Position numbers and translations under genes: made by a program
Shown: piece by piece, positions 1 through 13,100 of the stretch
Layout of the letters: each line of letters starts with the position of its first letter
Position numbering within the stretch: the stretch's first letter is position 1
The notes under the pieces: model-generated
The model's input: the letters and a program-made list of their open reading frames with translations, nothing else
Told to the model about the DNA's origin: nothing
The model's database searches: none
Assembly (NCBI GenBank): GCA_026874595.1
Contig: CM049306.1
Coordinates: forward strand, 21,011,019-21,075,018
Reading direction: 5' to 3'
Source of the DNA: Sipunculus nudus
Taxonomy: Eukaryota > Annelida > Sipuncula > Golfingiida > Sipunculidae
DNA length: 64,000 bases

Positions 1-725
1 ATGTTGCTTAATTGTGATTTCAACCTACTGACCTCTTCTTGTTTTGTTGCTAGCTGACTCATATAATCTGTGACTTTGTTCCGTTCCTCACGGAGGAGAA
101 CAAGAAGATCGCTAACAGTTTTGTCCAATTTCTCGTGTTTGTGTGGTGCCGTCTCTGGTTCCTTCATGGCAGCTTGGGAATAGCTCTCTTTTGTGATGGC
201 TGGCACTGCCTCTAATTCCTGGGGGTGGACAAAATCGTATCCCTCAACATCTGAACCTGATGAATCTTCCGTTTTGTTGGCTTTTATCTTTGATCTATCA
301 AACAGCGTTACGCTCGATTCCAAACTTGTACTACCTGGACTCTTAGTGAAGAGCTGCGTATTTAAATCGTTATTCAATGCAATTAGCTGGCCTCTCTCCT
401 TCTCTAGACTCTGGTTAACTTTCTCCAGTTTCTTCAGTGCATCCATTTTTTCTGCCATTGTCTGTTTCAATATGGTGTTTTCTTCAGCTATTTTTTCGTA
501 ATCTTGTCTTAGTTTCTGTTTTACATTCTGTAACTGCCCAATGTTTTGTGACATGTCTTCAGTCAACCTGCGTACATACTCAATGTCTGTGTTTGACTGG
601 TTGGTGCTGCTTGCACAGTAAGTGGCCATTTGGTTTACAATCTGCTCATGCTCCTGCAAGGACTCTAGCTCTGCCATCTGGTGGTAGTTTTCCTCACTAA
701 CCCTGGATCCAGTTTTCCCTTCATC
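1..725 (-). CDS. Optineurin-like exon 5 (partial), coiled coils around a LIR-like linker
   Basis: The frame is open for 241 codons from acceptor ACATGCAG to the window edge. It codes for a first coiled coil (QKLRQDYEKIAEENTILKQT and following heptads), then a Ser/acidic linker with SSGSDVEGYDFV, then the start of a second coiled coil (LVLLREERNKVTDYMSQLA). The linker position, between coiled coils, matches that of the LC3-binding motif of vertebrate optineurin. The exon is cut by the window edge. Confidence 0.75.
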
Positions 726-3700
726 CTGCATGTAATATTCAAGAAAAAACACCTTTAGTTGTATAAAAAAATATAATCTGTTACTTTCTGACAACAAGTA
801 ATGTCTTTTTTTTTTTTGTTTCAAAGTGTACCACTAAAATAATTATACGATGCCCTTATTTCTGTAGTGGTAAGAAACAGATAAACAATTAAGTCATCCA
901 AAATGGGGACACACACCCTGCACAGAAGATTTTGCTCATAGACAGTGCACTGAAATGTTAGAGATATATATATCTTTCCTTTAAAAGTTTTTCCCATATC
1001 TTGGAAACAAACCCTGCCCAAAACTCTATACACAAATGTCAATATCCATCACCATGCTGTAAGTTGTGTTACTATCATCTTTCAGGAAAACAGCATATTG
1101 TGTAAGGTCATTGTCCTCTGTGACCTCACAGTTTGTGCTCCACAGACGGCCATATGGTCATGGTTTAAGTATTGATATAAGTACTATTGGTAAATGATGC
1201 TGCCAAAACGTATAAAATGCTCATCCCAAGGTTATATATGCTGAAAATCTTCTCCAATGATATTTTTTTCTAAACGTAAATGAAATTAGTTTCAAAACAA
1301 TTACCAGTACCAAAAAAATTAAGAAAAAACTTTTCCTGACCATAAATGAGATGCTGTTAAACTCATTTTTGACCAATGACATTTCATGTTACATGCCCTA
1401 AATGATTATTATTAAATGCCTGGTGTACTTTCCATTACAAATGTGTTGATACTGGCACACCTGTCAATGTCAGTGTGACTTTTGACTTTGTATCTCAACA
1501 AACAGGTGCACTGATACACCCCTTTTTCCTACAACATCACGCCATTATACTTTTTTACAATATATTTTCAAGCATTCATGGTCCTCCTAAGTTTTCAGAG
1601 AGAAGAGTTCATACTGGTTGAAGGGAAGTAACAGAACCAGTGACTAACCATGCTGCCGGCTGACTGGGTAAGTTGCTTTCTTAGCAAGTCCAGCTGACTG
1701 GTCAGCTCTCGAACTTGCTGGTCAGTGATGGTCTTGTTGTCTAGTAACAGTTTGTTAGTTCTTTGTAACTCTTGTAGCTGTATCCTCAGACCTGATACCT
1801 GTAAAACAGACAAAAATACCTCTGTATCTACAGATTAATTTCATATGAAAGTAAAAACACTTGATTTTAACTTTTACAGAAACAAGAAAAGCAAACTAAT
1901 GGAACTTACATCACCTGCTTGGGATTCTATCAATTTAACAATTGTTGCATTTGAAAAGCAATCATCCAGGCTAATTCTAGGGGCAACCATTGTTATAAAT
2001 TCAATTTCAAATGAAATTGGATAGGGATGTAATTTTTACTCAAAATTACAGAACTGTCTTCAAGTTTAAAGACTGAAAGATCATCAGCTCTTACCAAAAT
2101 GCACGATGTCATTTTATAATGAGCTGAAAATAAGTCCAATCTCCTCAAATTTGTACAAGACCTCTACCAGGAGATGAGAAGTATTATGTTTTAAACTTGG
2201 TTAATTGTTTTGAATGTCAGAAACTCTATGCAAAACATTCAGTTTTGCGTTTGGTAATTTTTTAAGAAAGATTAGGATAACATCCGTAGACTAACCAATT
2301 AAATTTAGAGGTCATCTGAATCACTGTAATGTGTTAGTAATTCAAAGGATATTCTTCCATTGTAACATACAGCAATTATATTACAATAGAACTATTATGA
2401 CTTGCATACATCTGTGCACATATCTGAGGATTATTTTGATGTATTGGCTTTAGAATTTGCATGTGGTTCATCCCTAGATAATAGGGGGCTTTATATGGAT
2501 GTAACCTGGGTTGGGGTTGGTGAACTGTGACAGCTGTGTATTTGTAAACAGCCAAGTTTGATGATGATTGTCCTGGTGGAGGTTTGTGGTCTCTGACTAC
2601 TTCTTTTTTCTTCTCTTTATACTTTACCTGCTGATAAAGGCCAAAAAAATAAAAGGTATGGTTCTCAGGCACCTCCCGTGTCAAGTTCAAACCCCCGCAT
2701 CAAAAATCTTATTTTGATTTTCAATGGAAACTTCCCTACCTCTGCTTCTACAGCCCCAGGCAGGGCTGATCTTGCTGGTCTTACAGCTTGAGCAGTCCTG
2801 AGCTGCAGCTGGAGGTCTCTCATGGACTGTGAGAGAGCAGTGTTCCTCGCTAACAGCTCTGCTTTCTCCTTCCTGAGGCTGGTCACCAGCGTTCGTGCTT
2901 GGTTGAACTTCTGGATGATCTCTTCTCTCTCCTCCTCCATTGATTTCTTCCATTCAGCAACCACCTCACACTGCTCCTTCATCAGGGAGTTGTTCTCCAA
3001 CATTGTGTCTAGAATTAAAGGGACATAATTAGGGACAATATTATGCCTGTTCCTTCCCAATATAAGTTCAGTTTTGCTTTATGAAACAAAGGTTTCCCAA
3101 TAAACCATCCCAGCACACAGTCTCAGTACCTTCCTCTCAGCTCCTTAATACTGTGTTATGTTTCTACATGTGAGTAAACACTGACCATGTGTGTCTGTTA
3201 ACCATAACAAGGCTGTGTGACTGGAGATCTGATTTACGCAAGATAGATAAATATCAAACAAGTAGTCCAAACATGAATTGAGGAATGTTCCTGTTATGAT
3301 TATGTTGGCACCAGTGATATCACCCAGTCTATTTTTTTAACACTTATACAGGACTGGGCCAGTTTCAGTACATTTTATTTCAAAGAGAAGATGCTATTTT
3401 TCATGTTGTAAACCTGAACATGTAATTTTAGCATTTACATGTTAAATGCAATACAACAAGGAATTTTGCATAAATCTGCATTTTACTGCTGAGCTTTAAA
3501 GTGTCTGATTTTTAAAAGCAAATGCAGTTTTGAACTGCAATCTCAAAATAATAATCAGAGCAATAAAAAAAAGAAGAATCATTTAATAATTGTTCAATAA
3601 GATTTTCTACAGTGACTAGTTTCAGCAGCTACACAGAACAAGTTATTCCTCATAATATACAAAAGAAAATACATGATGGGGTATTATACGAGCTGTAAAG

Positions 3701-5800
3701 GGTGTCACCAGAGGACTGTGACTTAGTTATTGTATGGCATATTCAGGTAAGGAGTAAAACCAGATGATTGTTTTGATAAATAACGGTACATTTACATGGG
3801 AGTATCATGTTCAGATATTAGCGTGAGAACTTGGTTAGAAGAGCACCAAGTCGGCATTAAAGGAAGTGGTGATTGGCCAAAAGACCATCAAGACTTGTGA
3901 TGTCAATAAGCATATTTAAGATGTGATTAAGACGAATTTCGTGAGAAGTGCCCGATCAGTGCACCAGTTCATGTAGCCTGACTATATCTGCAGTCCAGGG
4001 GCGGCAGGTCTGCATGCATCAGAGTTTAGACAGCTGAGAGATGATGTCTTTAAAGTATAAGGGTAGATTATAGGTGTCTGAGGAAGGCCACAGTTATTTA
4101 TCTGTAACAGATGTCAGAGCGAGTATCGCATTTTGGTAAATGGTAATCTGGTGAATTTACACCTGTTGTGAGCTCTTCCAGGAACAGACTGAAGACATTA
4201 TTTAAATGCATAACTGTGGAGGAATGTGGTGATTTTACACTTACTCTTAAGATCCTGATTTTCCTGCAGCAAACGATTGACAACTATGCGAGCATCCTCC
4301 GCTGTCAAGTTGCTGAACATGGATGACCCTCGACTGCTGCCCAACTCAAGCCCCTCATTGGCTGCTTGAGTTCCCAGATCCCCCATGTCACCGTATGATT
4401 GTCCAAGCCCCGTTGGAGATCGACTGGATAGGTGTCCTACCCCATTATTCATCATTTTGTTATCTCAGTGTAGCTCTGAAACATATTTAAAATTATACTA
4501 AAAAACATGTTAAATATACTATTACTGATCAGTTTCATGTAAGCTGTGAATTTTATACATCTTAGCACTACTAGGATCATTTTTATTAATGGTAGTACTA
4601 TTGGTTTCATTTACTTTAACCATTAGTTTATCACAGATATCTTTCTGACACCTTTATATATTATTTTATTTACAAAGCGGAACATGTCTTATCATTTAAT
4701 GCACGATAGTCACGCAGACCGTGATCTCTACATTATACATGCAATCACATCCTGTTTTTCTGGATTCCCCAATCCCAATATGGAATAATAACCAATGAAT
4801 TTTTTTTAAGGAACTGAAAGCCAGTGAGGCTTTCCTGCACTTTTATTTTTTTTTTAATATCTTTAATCTAAATGGATCGCGTTTTATGTATACTCAGGGC
4901 TGCAATGGAGAGCAGCAACCATGATATACTCTTGTCACTGAATGTATTTACCCTTAACAAACAGTATCTTATCTTATCTTAGCAAGCATTCAAATACAAA
5001 GGAGGGCAAATTCTTATATATCAGACTTCTGTGTCAATTTATCAAAATGAAAATGCTAGCTCAGTCTACCTTTCACAATTGTACAGATATTGTAACAAAT
5101 TGTATGGCCATATCTATCAGTACCCATAAATGGTTATGTATACCTAATGTTAATAAACCAGTTAGGATTGACCATAGAATAAATCCAACACTGTCTTGAT
5201 ATGAGCGTATATCGACAGACAATATGAAGAAAAGAAATCATTTAATGAAGAAGTAAGAGGCAGATACAAATAAGTGACAAACTCGATACAGGCAGTTGGA
5301 CATAAACACGTGTGATGCCTCAGGGAAATGCGTGAGTTATACTTAAGTCGTGCCACCAGTTATAATAATAGCAATAATTGTTGTACTGGAAACAGTATAT
5401 TAATTACTGATTAACACTTTTATAAATAATATTCTAAATTAATAAAATAATACTTGACAAATCATGGTATGATGGATCATGTTGTAATATATGAAGATTA
5501 CCCTTGTATAATCTAAATTCATGAATTTCCACAATATGGATTGACCAATATGTGAGCATATAACATAAACATGTAAAATAGGTCAGTATCCCCCCCCCCC
5601 CCCCCCAACACACATACATACACAACAGAAAGCAACTCACCTTTTAGTTATTGTTAAATTCGCCAAAAACATCAATCTTTGTTTCCAATGGTTATTATTC
5701 TTTACTCATGTATCAAAATTTAGAATTGCCAGCGTATTACTTAGTTCACCAATGAAGGAAGTTATGCGCAGAAAACGGAACAGGGAACGCAGGGATTACC
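1..5800 (-). CDS. OPTN: Optineurin/NEMO-family gene, 5' part (gene model)
   Basis: Coiled-coil adaptor of ubiquitin-dependent NF-kB signalling and selective autophagy. Coding exons on the minus strand are 4455-4245, 3008-2740, 1798-1649 and 725 to the window edge; all join in phase with GT/AG sites, giving about 451 residues. Residues about 58-122 match the family's N-terminal NEMO domain: LLQENQDLK, then a heptad-rich stretch including KEQCEVVAEWKKSMEEERE and KFNQARTLV, as in human NEMO and optineurin. Later exons are coiled coil with a Ser/acidic linker carrying a possible LC3-interacting motif (YDFV), which favours optineurin over NEMO. The ubiquitin-binding UBAN region and zinc finger would lie beyond the window, so OPTN versus IKBKG is not settled. 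Confidence 0.78.
1649..1798 (-). CDS. Optineurin-like exon 4, coiled coil
   Basis: The exon is exactly 50 codons, phase 0 to 0, with acceptor TTTTACAG and donor ATG|GTTAGT. The peptide starts VSGLRIQLQELQRTNKLLLD and continues as a leucine-heptad coiled coil, then ends in a short Ser/Gly/Ala tail. Being phase-neutral, it could be skipped without a frameshift. Confidence 0.7.
2740..3008 (-). CDS. Optineurin-like exon 3, NEMO domain
   Basis: The exon has 269 nt, phase 1 in and phase 0 out; acceptor AATTCTAG and donor GAG|GTAGGG. It codes for the core of the NEMO-domain coiled coil (MLENNSLMKEQCEVVAEWKK, then KFNQARTLVTSLRKEKAELL). In optineurin this region binds TBK1 and in NEMO it binds IKK kinases; that function is taken from the family. 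A Gln/Arg/Ala stretch ends the exon. Confidence 0.8.
4245..4475 (-). CDS. Optineurin-like exon 2, first coding exon
   Basis: The acceptor TTTCAG precedes the exon; the start is two consecutive ATG codons at 4455 and 4452. It codes for a Ser/Gly-rich N-terminus and then the start of the NEMO helix (ARIVVNRLLQENQDLK). It ends A|GTAAGT in phase 1; the split codon joins the next exon as Asn. Confidence 0.75.
5641..5800 (-). other. Probable 5'UTR exon of the optineurin-like gene
   Basis: On the minus strand a strong donor AAAAG|GTGAGT lies at 5641/5640, phase-free, 1.2 kb upstream of the first coding exon, whose acceptor lies before its ATG and so demands a non-coding exon. The upper boundary (transcription start) is not visible; 5800 is a guess. 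Confidence 0.4.
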
Positions 5801-5802
5801 TC

Positions 5803-5812
5803 GGGAATTCCC
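5803..5812. promoter_or_regulatory. Palindromic NF-kB consensus site
   Basis: GGGAATTCCC is a perfect palindromic kB motif (GGGRNNYYCC). It lies just upstream of, or at, the predicted first exon of the optineurin/NEMO-like gene and about 1.36 kb from the predicted ASB start codon on the other strand. Binding is an inference from sequence only. Confidence 0.45.
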
Positions 5813-5819
5813 CTTACTG

Positions 5820-7169
5820 TCAGAGGCACCGTCTTGTCAATCAGATCGTTCGCTAACATTTCGGTAGATGTCGCTACCAGTACGGAAAGGTGTGTTTCAT
5901 TGGACATGAAATTGTTTACAGTTAATTGTCACCGGCAGTGTTTTCAATGTGGGTTCAATGAACGAATGCCAGATATAACACCCTAATATAGAAAAAACTG
6001 CTGATAAATATGAATATCAAAAACAAATATTAAAATACGATATTGGAAGTACCACTAAGTTATACAGTTAGTGAGACAGATCACGGCCTTTGAATTCATG
6101 GAGATGTATGCACAATAACAATCACGGAGCAAAAAAGATCAAAACACATTAATTTATTCTAATTTTATTATTTCATTATTATAATCAAACGGCTACAAAA
6201 ACAGTCACGTTTGTAATAACACATGTTTGTAATTATAGGCCTACATGCGTAGGTACTACGATACATTTATAAATGCAACAGCATTTAAAAAAAAATGAAA
6301 AATATGCTTTCATACATTACCTTTGAATTTATAAATTAACGGTAACTTTAGTATAAACATCACTCGGGATAAGTTATGGGTTTGAACTGTTATAAATTAT
6401 TTTTTAGGTCCTTTATGGACTTAAATGATGGCAATTCATTTAATTTATTTTACATAATAAATAAAACCAGCATTTGAAAATATGATTTAGCTTGCATTGA
6501 ATGTGTATTGGAAATAGGAGAGAACTCATTCTGTTAATGTAAAAATTTATATAGCTTTATTCAATTGTCACTTTGGAAATTAACATAGAAACTTTTTGAT
6601 ATCCATTAATTTTCATCCCACATATTTGAACTATAACAACAATACTATATATAAAGTATTTCCAAACCCAAATGTAGCACATCGGCCACACTATTTCTAA
6701 TTGTTTAAAGTTTATTAGGTATGTATAGCCTGGTGTTATTTTACTTAATACATGTACTTGATAAACCTAAAATAAAGTTAATCGGCGTTTTTATTGATCA
6801 TTTTAAAATTCTATTTACTTTTAAGGATGACTGTGCACATTTTCATATGACCTCGTGTATATACCCGAATACCCTAAACAATAAAACAAGCAGTTATTTA
6901 AATCAGATTAGCAAATATAAAGATTCAATAATCTCTGCTTTAGGTGACAGTCCGATACTGGGTTCGACTGAGGCTGCGATATCAGCTGAGTCAACGGGAC
7001 CAGTAAGCCATTTAACAAAGGCCAGATGTGGGCGATTGGTTAGAGTACGCTGTCAGTTCATTGGTTAGTGATTGGAGTACGCCCGGCTGGGATTTGAAAC
7101 TACAGTTCGCCTTGGCGTCTGGCGCTATGTCCGGAGTTTGAAATTATATATCCCTGTGAAAACAGGAGG
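5820..7169. other. Divergent intergenic region between optineurin-like and ASB genes
   Basis: No coding exon was recognised. This stretch separates two head-to-head genes and should hold promoters for both. An AT-rich core lies at 6140-6720. A stretch around 7025-7115 resembles a degenerate tRNA-derived element (A-box-like GATTGGTTAGAG, B-box-like GGGATTTGAAAC), but the match is weak. Confidence 0.4.
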
Positions 7170-7185
7170 ATGAGTTCCGTGTCCA
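7170..7185 (+). CDS. ASB gene, tentative first coding exon
   Basis: ATG AGT TCC GTG TCC A is followed directly by a perfect donor GTAAGT. Its phase (1) fits the acceptor at 12085, which needs one preceding base, giving [14 protein letters not shown]. It implies a 4.9-kb first intron. No other exon that ends in phase 1 with a start codon was seen nearby, but a different start cannot be excluded. Confidence 0.5.
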
Positions 7186-10100
7186 GTAAGTACCTGTCTA
7201 TACGAGTCAAAGATTGTGTAGAGTTTGAAATATTTCTGAAAGTTCCCGCCATTCGGGAAATATTGGACGAGTGAGCGATAATACGTGTAACCTATTTAAT
7301 ATCTCGGCAAATTACGTGTTGTGGGACACATTTCTGCTATTTTCGCTCATAAGCGCGTGAAATATTTTCTTAGAAACACAACAGCCAGGAAGTATGACAT
7401 ATAATGCTCCCCTTCCAATAAATATTGGGCTGAATGACTGTAAAATCACGTACAAACGCGGGTCCAAAATTGTAGCTGGATGACCGACTCGCGGGACAAC
7501 TTGGGACTGATCTGACTTAACTCAGTCTACACTGTGTACACAGGGCCACGCAACTGGCCACTGATGTCTGTGGTTTCAGACAGAGCTGACCAGTGGCAGT
7601 TACATAATCTGTCAGGACAATACAAGGGTTACTTTCTTTAAAAGTACATGAACCAATAGGGAATGTAGATAACTCCTCAAAAGTGGAGCTGGTTTCAGAA
7701 ATACATGGTTCATATGCAGCACTTTCTTCCCATATGATGGATATATTATGTAAACATTGCAATTAGCAAAAATACTTAACCTGGCACATGACCTTGTGGT
7801 AAATGTATAATTAAGAGTTTTTTTTTCAAAGGTTATTTTACTGCCTTTAGCGCATTATTTCCACAATTTTATTATTCTTAAAATATACATATTTCCCCTA
7901 TATTACTGAATTTTAATTTAGTTTATTGTTTGCATCAAAGATTGTAAAATAGGCCTTAGAAAAAGATCCCTCTAAAACATAAAATACACTTTTAACCATT
8001 TTATCAGGATGTGCCAGTGGAATTGAAACTTTGTAAACAGTGTCATCAAGTTGACAACAATCCCCACCCTAAAATGTCAGAACTACATATAAACAGCAAT
8101 CTTAAGAAATAAACCCTCTGTCTTCTCTAAATTTATTTTTTTTCACAAGTATACAACTGCGGTAAACATGAAGTTTAGGGTTTTTTTATCCAAGGCTTTC
8201 ATGTAGGCTTGTACTTATATTTCAGTACTCTATATATACTATTTATTCTGTTGTATTTAGGAAAGTTATATTTATAGAAAAAGGGCTATTTATGTAATAA
8301 TATATTTTATAAGAAATAGAGTATCAAATTTGGGTATAAATCAGGTCTTGGCCATTGTTTACACAGTGACATCTATGACATTATAAATAATATGATGGCC
8401 AGTGATTTAATTTTGTGGTGAATAAGACATGTTGGCACACATGCTGAAGTGCAGTTATATTCCTTCAATAATGACAATATGTTACCCTGATTACTACTTG
8501 CATATGTACACTTTGTAAGTTTATAGAGTAATTATGATGTTTACAAAATGGGTGAATGAACGTGGAAAAGGATTCGATAAACAAAAATCCTAAATTCATT
8601 CTTACCAAAACCTATGGTGAGCAAACTCCAATGGCATTGGTAGCCAGATGGAGAACTAAGAGTAAGAATTGGGAAATCAGAAAGCAGTGTCACCAGTTTC
8701 CTCATGCTGCGATGTCATGTGAGGAAATTCCTATTCATATGAAAACATGTGACAAATATGCCCCATAACGACTGAAGAAGTTCTGAATATTTAAAATGAC
8801 TAAATGGCTTAGGCAGAACCTAAAATGATTATCTGAGGCTGTTTAAGGCAAAACGTAGTCAGAGATTGCACACCTGTGGCACACTTTGATGCCACAAATT
8901 TTAAGTTTTAGAAGAATTTCATCTATTGAATCAGGGCTGATTTTTTACACATGGCCAGGTCCTTGGAGGTCTTTTTTTGTTATTAAACTCATTTAAAGGC
9001 CTTTGTGTGAAGTGAATAGTAGTTATTTTTTTGTTAAATTTAGGGCTTGAAATGGGAAAAAAAGATGAACAATTTTTGATAACACTTGATGATCACCTCA
9101 GTTTGCTACATCTCTGGGGTTGTATGTGGTGGCTAGAATTAAAGGTATATTCCAGTAGAGGGTTTTAGGCAGTGCAAATTAGGGACCATGTCATATGAAC
9201 ATGTGATCCTTTTGGTTTGACATTCTGGAGCTCATGTACAGCCTGTTTATTTGATCCTGTAATTTGATGTACTGATTGTTACATTGCGCCAGCTGTCTGA
9301 TTACACTTACATTTGTCACCCCTATGATGAGGGCATCCATAAACCCACCAAACAATATATAAATTTGATGAGTCATCTGAAGCTGTAAATGCTGACACCA
9401 GTAATGCTACTGATATAGCATGCTCCAGTATGTTTTGTAAAGTATGGGTTATGTTCACTGCACAGTGTGCAGTGATATCAGTTTCTCAAGCATTCATTCA
9501 TATATATGCAGGTTTACATCAGTGCAGGGATAGTGTTGGTGTGAAATGGAGGGGCTTTTATTCAGCAATTGTTTTTGTGATTTGGTAATTTTGAATCTTT
9601 AGAATCATGCCTAATATTTTATTAATCCTTTTAAACTATGATAACATTTTACAGTTTCAGGATTTACTGATGTGTGTGACCTATAACATGTTCAGTAAAA
9701 GCTACAACACAGAGATAAAAATATTCCATTTTAAATCAATTTAATTGAATATAATTAATATTTAATTGCATTCACCCCACCTATGATTATCTGGTGTGAA
9801 TGGTATTTGATCCTGTTAACTTCTGTGACTTCTTCCCTGTACATTTACAGAGAAATTTGGTGCAATGACCACCCTGCTGTCATGACCATCCTGAGAAAAT
9901 GACCACATGTTTTGGCCCGGCAGATCTTGATTGGGCTGATTATTGACTATAATTGATGATCAGTTAGGTTGAGGCAAATGATCTTGTTGATCGATCTTGC
10001 AGTTCATGATTGCAATTTGTGCACAAAACTAAGCTGAGGACAAGATGTATGCTTTTATGTACATGTATTTTGCAAGCAAACCTGAGAAAAGTATGTTCCC

Positions 10101-13100
10101 CAAGGAAAACTGAATATGAATTACATACAAATATTTTTTTATTTAAAAAAAGTTGAAAAACTATCAACAGTACAAAGTGAAATATTATTTATTAAAATTC
10201 TCATTTATCGTTCCATTGACCCTATTTTCATGACAATCTGGCGAACCTGGCCACTTTGGTTTCACTGTGTATGATTGGTATTCAGTCATAATGTGAGTAC
10301 TAAAATAAGATTTAAAAAAGGTTTTGTGACAGCCCTATTAATAGTACGGTTCTAAATTTTATAATCTGTTAAAATTGAAACTAATGTTGACCAGTTGGCA
10401 TGATAAAAACAGGAAGTGGTTACTTTTATTGACTTCAGATTAGAATACTCTACCCATTGATAAAACAGGATTATCAAGGAAGACCCTGTGTAATTTATAT
10501 TTGAACCTGTGGGTGATTTTGGGAATAAAATGAGTCATTTATAGAATTGAGCAGTGTGTGATGTAAAGATTATAAAAAGCACTATCGTCAGGTACTGGTT
10601 TGTCAAAACAAATCATTGATGTATTGTCTGTTGTTTTGTTATTTCATAACATATTTTACTTTAGCTGATCAGATGGTTTGTCATAATATTAAGTACTAGA
10701 CAAAAATGCATGTATTAAATGGTATTGTCATAAAGGTGCTGTTGTTTCTAATGTAATTGTGAGAGGCCAGAACTGCTTTTATTTAATGATTGTACCTCCT
10801 GTCAGAGCAAGACAAAAAATGTTGCAGTGATCTGTTCAAATTCATGCATGTGCATAGATATGTGTGATAGGATGTAGCCTCATAAAAAAGGGGTCATGAC
10901 CTTAAGGAGAGTGACCTTGACCTTGAATTTTCTCATTTTGCATGAAAATCACATAAAGGATTAAATATATCAAGGAAAGTCTGAAAGATTATTCAGATTG
11001 ACCAAAGTCTATAGATAGACTAGTGGCACCACTGATAATCCTTTTCTTGTATTTGTGTTGTTTACTACCCTCATTGCCACTTGACAATGGTGTGATAAAT
11101 ATAATTAAACAAATTAATTTGCCAATTTTCTTTCATATTGAGCACATGAATGGATATGGGTCATAGAATGCAGCCTTTATAAATTTGGGTCATAACCTTT
11201 ACTGTGAGAGATGCTTTGACCTTGAATAGTTTTGAATTTGGTGAAAATGCACCAATCATATTTTTCAAATGGATGAATGGGTCTTTCTGAAAATCAGAAT
11301 AAAAGATTTGGGATAGGAAGTCAACCTTGAAAACTGGTGATTTGCAGAAATGTAAGATTTTAATGAACCCTGTAACTTTTTAAATGATGCATATGTTTCC
11401 CTCAAACTTAATACAAGAATTGTTTCAACCAAGTTCTTGGAAATGTTTGAAAACCTGTGACCTTAACCTTGGTCTTTAGGGTCATATATGCAGAAGTAAA
11501 GGATTTTTGTGATTGCCATTGAAGTTTTGCACGTTTCCCCTCATATTTTAAAAACAAATTGTTTCATTTTATATTTTTATGCAGATATCAATGCTTTTAT
11601 AGTTTCTCCACATTCTTAGTCAGTTTTGGTTGTAAGTTCTTTAATCACCTTTATCATTATCTGTGTAACAACACAATGACGGAGTGGGATTCTCCTGTTC
11701 CGCACATTCTTCTTCTTGGTCTCCTTACCTGTGGTCCCAGATGAAAAACAAACAGTCCCATTCCCTTGCACTTGGCCATATCCTTGACTGGATGGTTGCT
11801 AGTTGATAATTGACTAAATCCTTGATAGTTGTACCTCACAAGCTTAGAAGGGACATAATGTGAAATATCATCAGTCAGAGATGTGTTTAATGGCATCTGA
11901 TTAGCTGATTGTTGTAGAATCAATGATAAAATTTATATCATAATAGGTATTGTATCATAAGATAATGTATCTTCACAGCTTTACTGACAAAAAAACATTC
12001 CTTTTGAGAATATATTTACTTTCTGTATCATGAGCACTGGGGGCATGATGATACTAATGTAATACATGTGTTTGTGTATTACAGGGAAACAGCCAGAAGA
12101 GAAGTTGCTGGCTGCTGTCTACAATGGTGACACGCAGAGTGTGGCCAGTCTGCTGAATGAGACTGATTCCCATCACCCCATATTCCTGGGTGGTCAGCTG
12201 CTGTGTGCAGCATGCAGTATTCCTCAAAGTAAGTGTACTCAAAACACAGTCTCATGAGTTGTGTGCAGCATGTATGAACCCTAAAGGTGCAACCTACACA
12301 GGATCCATAGGATCCAATAGACCAGACACACAACTGATTGCAACCCATAGAATTCCCTTTGTTAAAGATACAGACACAGCCTTATGCAGCCCATAGGATT
12401 GTTAAGAGTGTAACTAACACACAGACACAACTGTGTGCAACATAGACACACAGCTGTTTGCATCACATAGGATCCCCAAGAGGACAACATATAGACATGA
12501 CTGTCTGCAGCCCATAGGATTTTTCTGAGTGTAAGATAAGGACACACAAAGACAGCTGTGTATAGCCCATAGGATCCCTCAGAGTGGAACATACAGACAC
12601 GGCTGTGTGCAGCCCATCGGATCCCCCAGAGTGTAACACAAAGACACAGCTGTGTACAGCACATAGGATCCTCGCGATTGCAACATGGACACACAGCTGT
12701 GTGCAGCACATTATATCCCTCAGAGTGCCATATAGACACAGCTGTGTGCAGCACATTGTATCCCTCAGAGTGCCACATAGACACACAGCTGTGTGCAGCA
12801 CATTATATCCCCCAGAGTGCAACATAGACACACAGCTGTGTGCAGCATCAAGGCTCACCAAGAGTGCAACATAGAAACACAGCTGTGTGCAGCACTTGGG
12901 ATCCCTCAGAGTGCCACCTAGATGTCCAGGTGTGTCAAGCACATAGGATCCTCCAGATTGTAACATAGATGCACAGCTGTGTGCAGCACCAAGGATCCCC
13001 CAGAGTGCAACATAGGCACAGCTTTGTGCAGCACATAATATCCCCCAGAGTGCCACATAGACACACAGCTGTGTGCAGTACCAAGGACCCACCCAGAGTG

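Noticed and set aside
2376-2690. Possible extra optineurin-like exon with KYKEKKKEVVRDHKPPPG
   Set aside because: An acceptor-like CTTTATCAGCAG exists, but no good donor follows and the flanking exons already join in phase 0.
7025-7115. tRNA gene or SINE upstream of the ASB gene
   Set aside because: Box-like words are present, but the arms of a tRNA do not pair and no SINE body or tail is visible.
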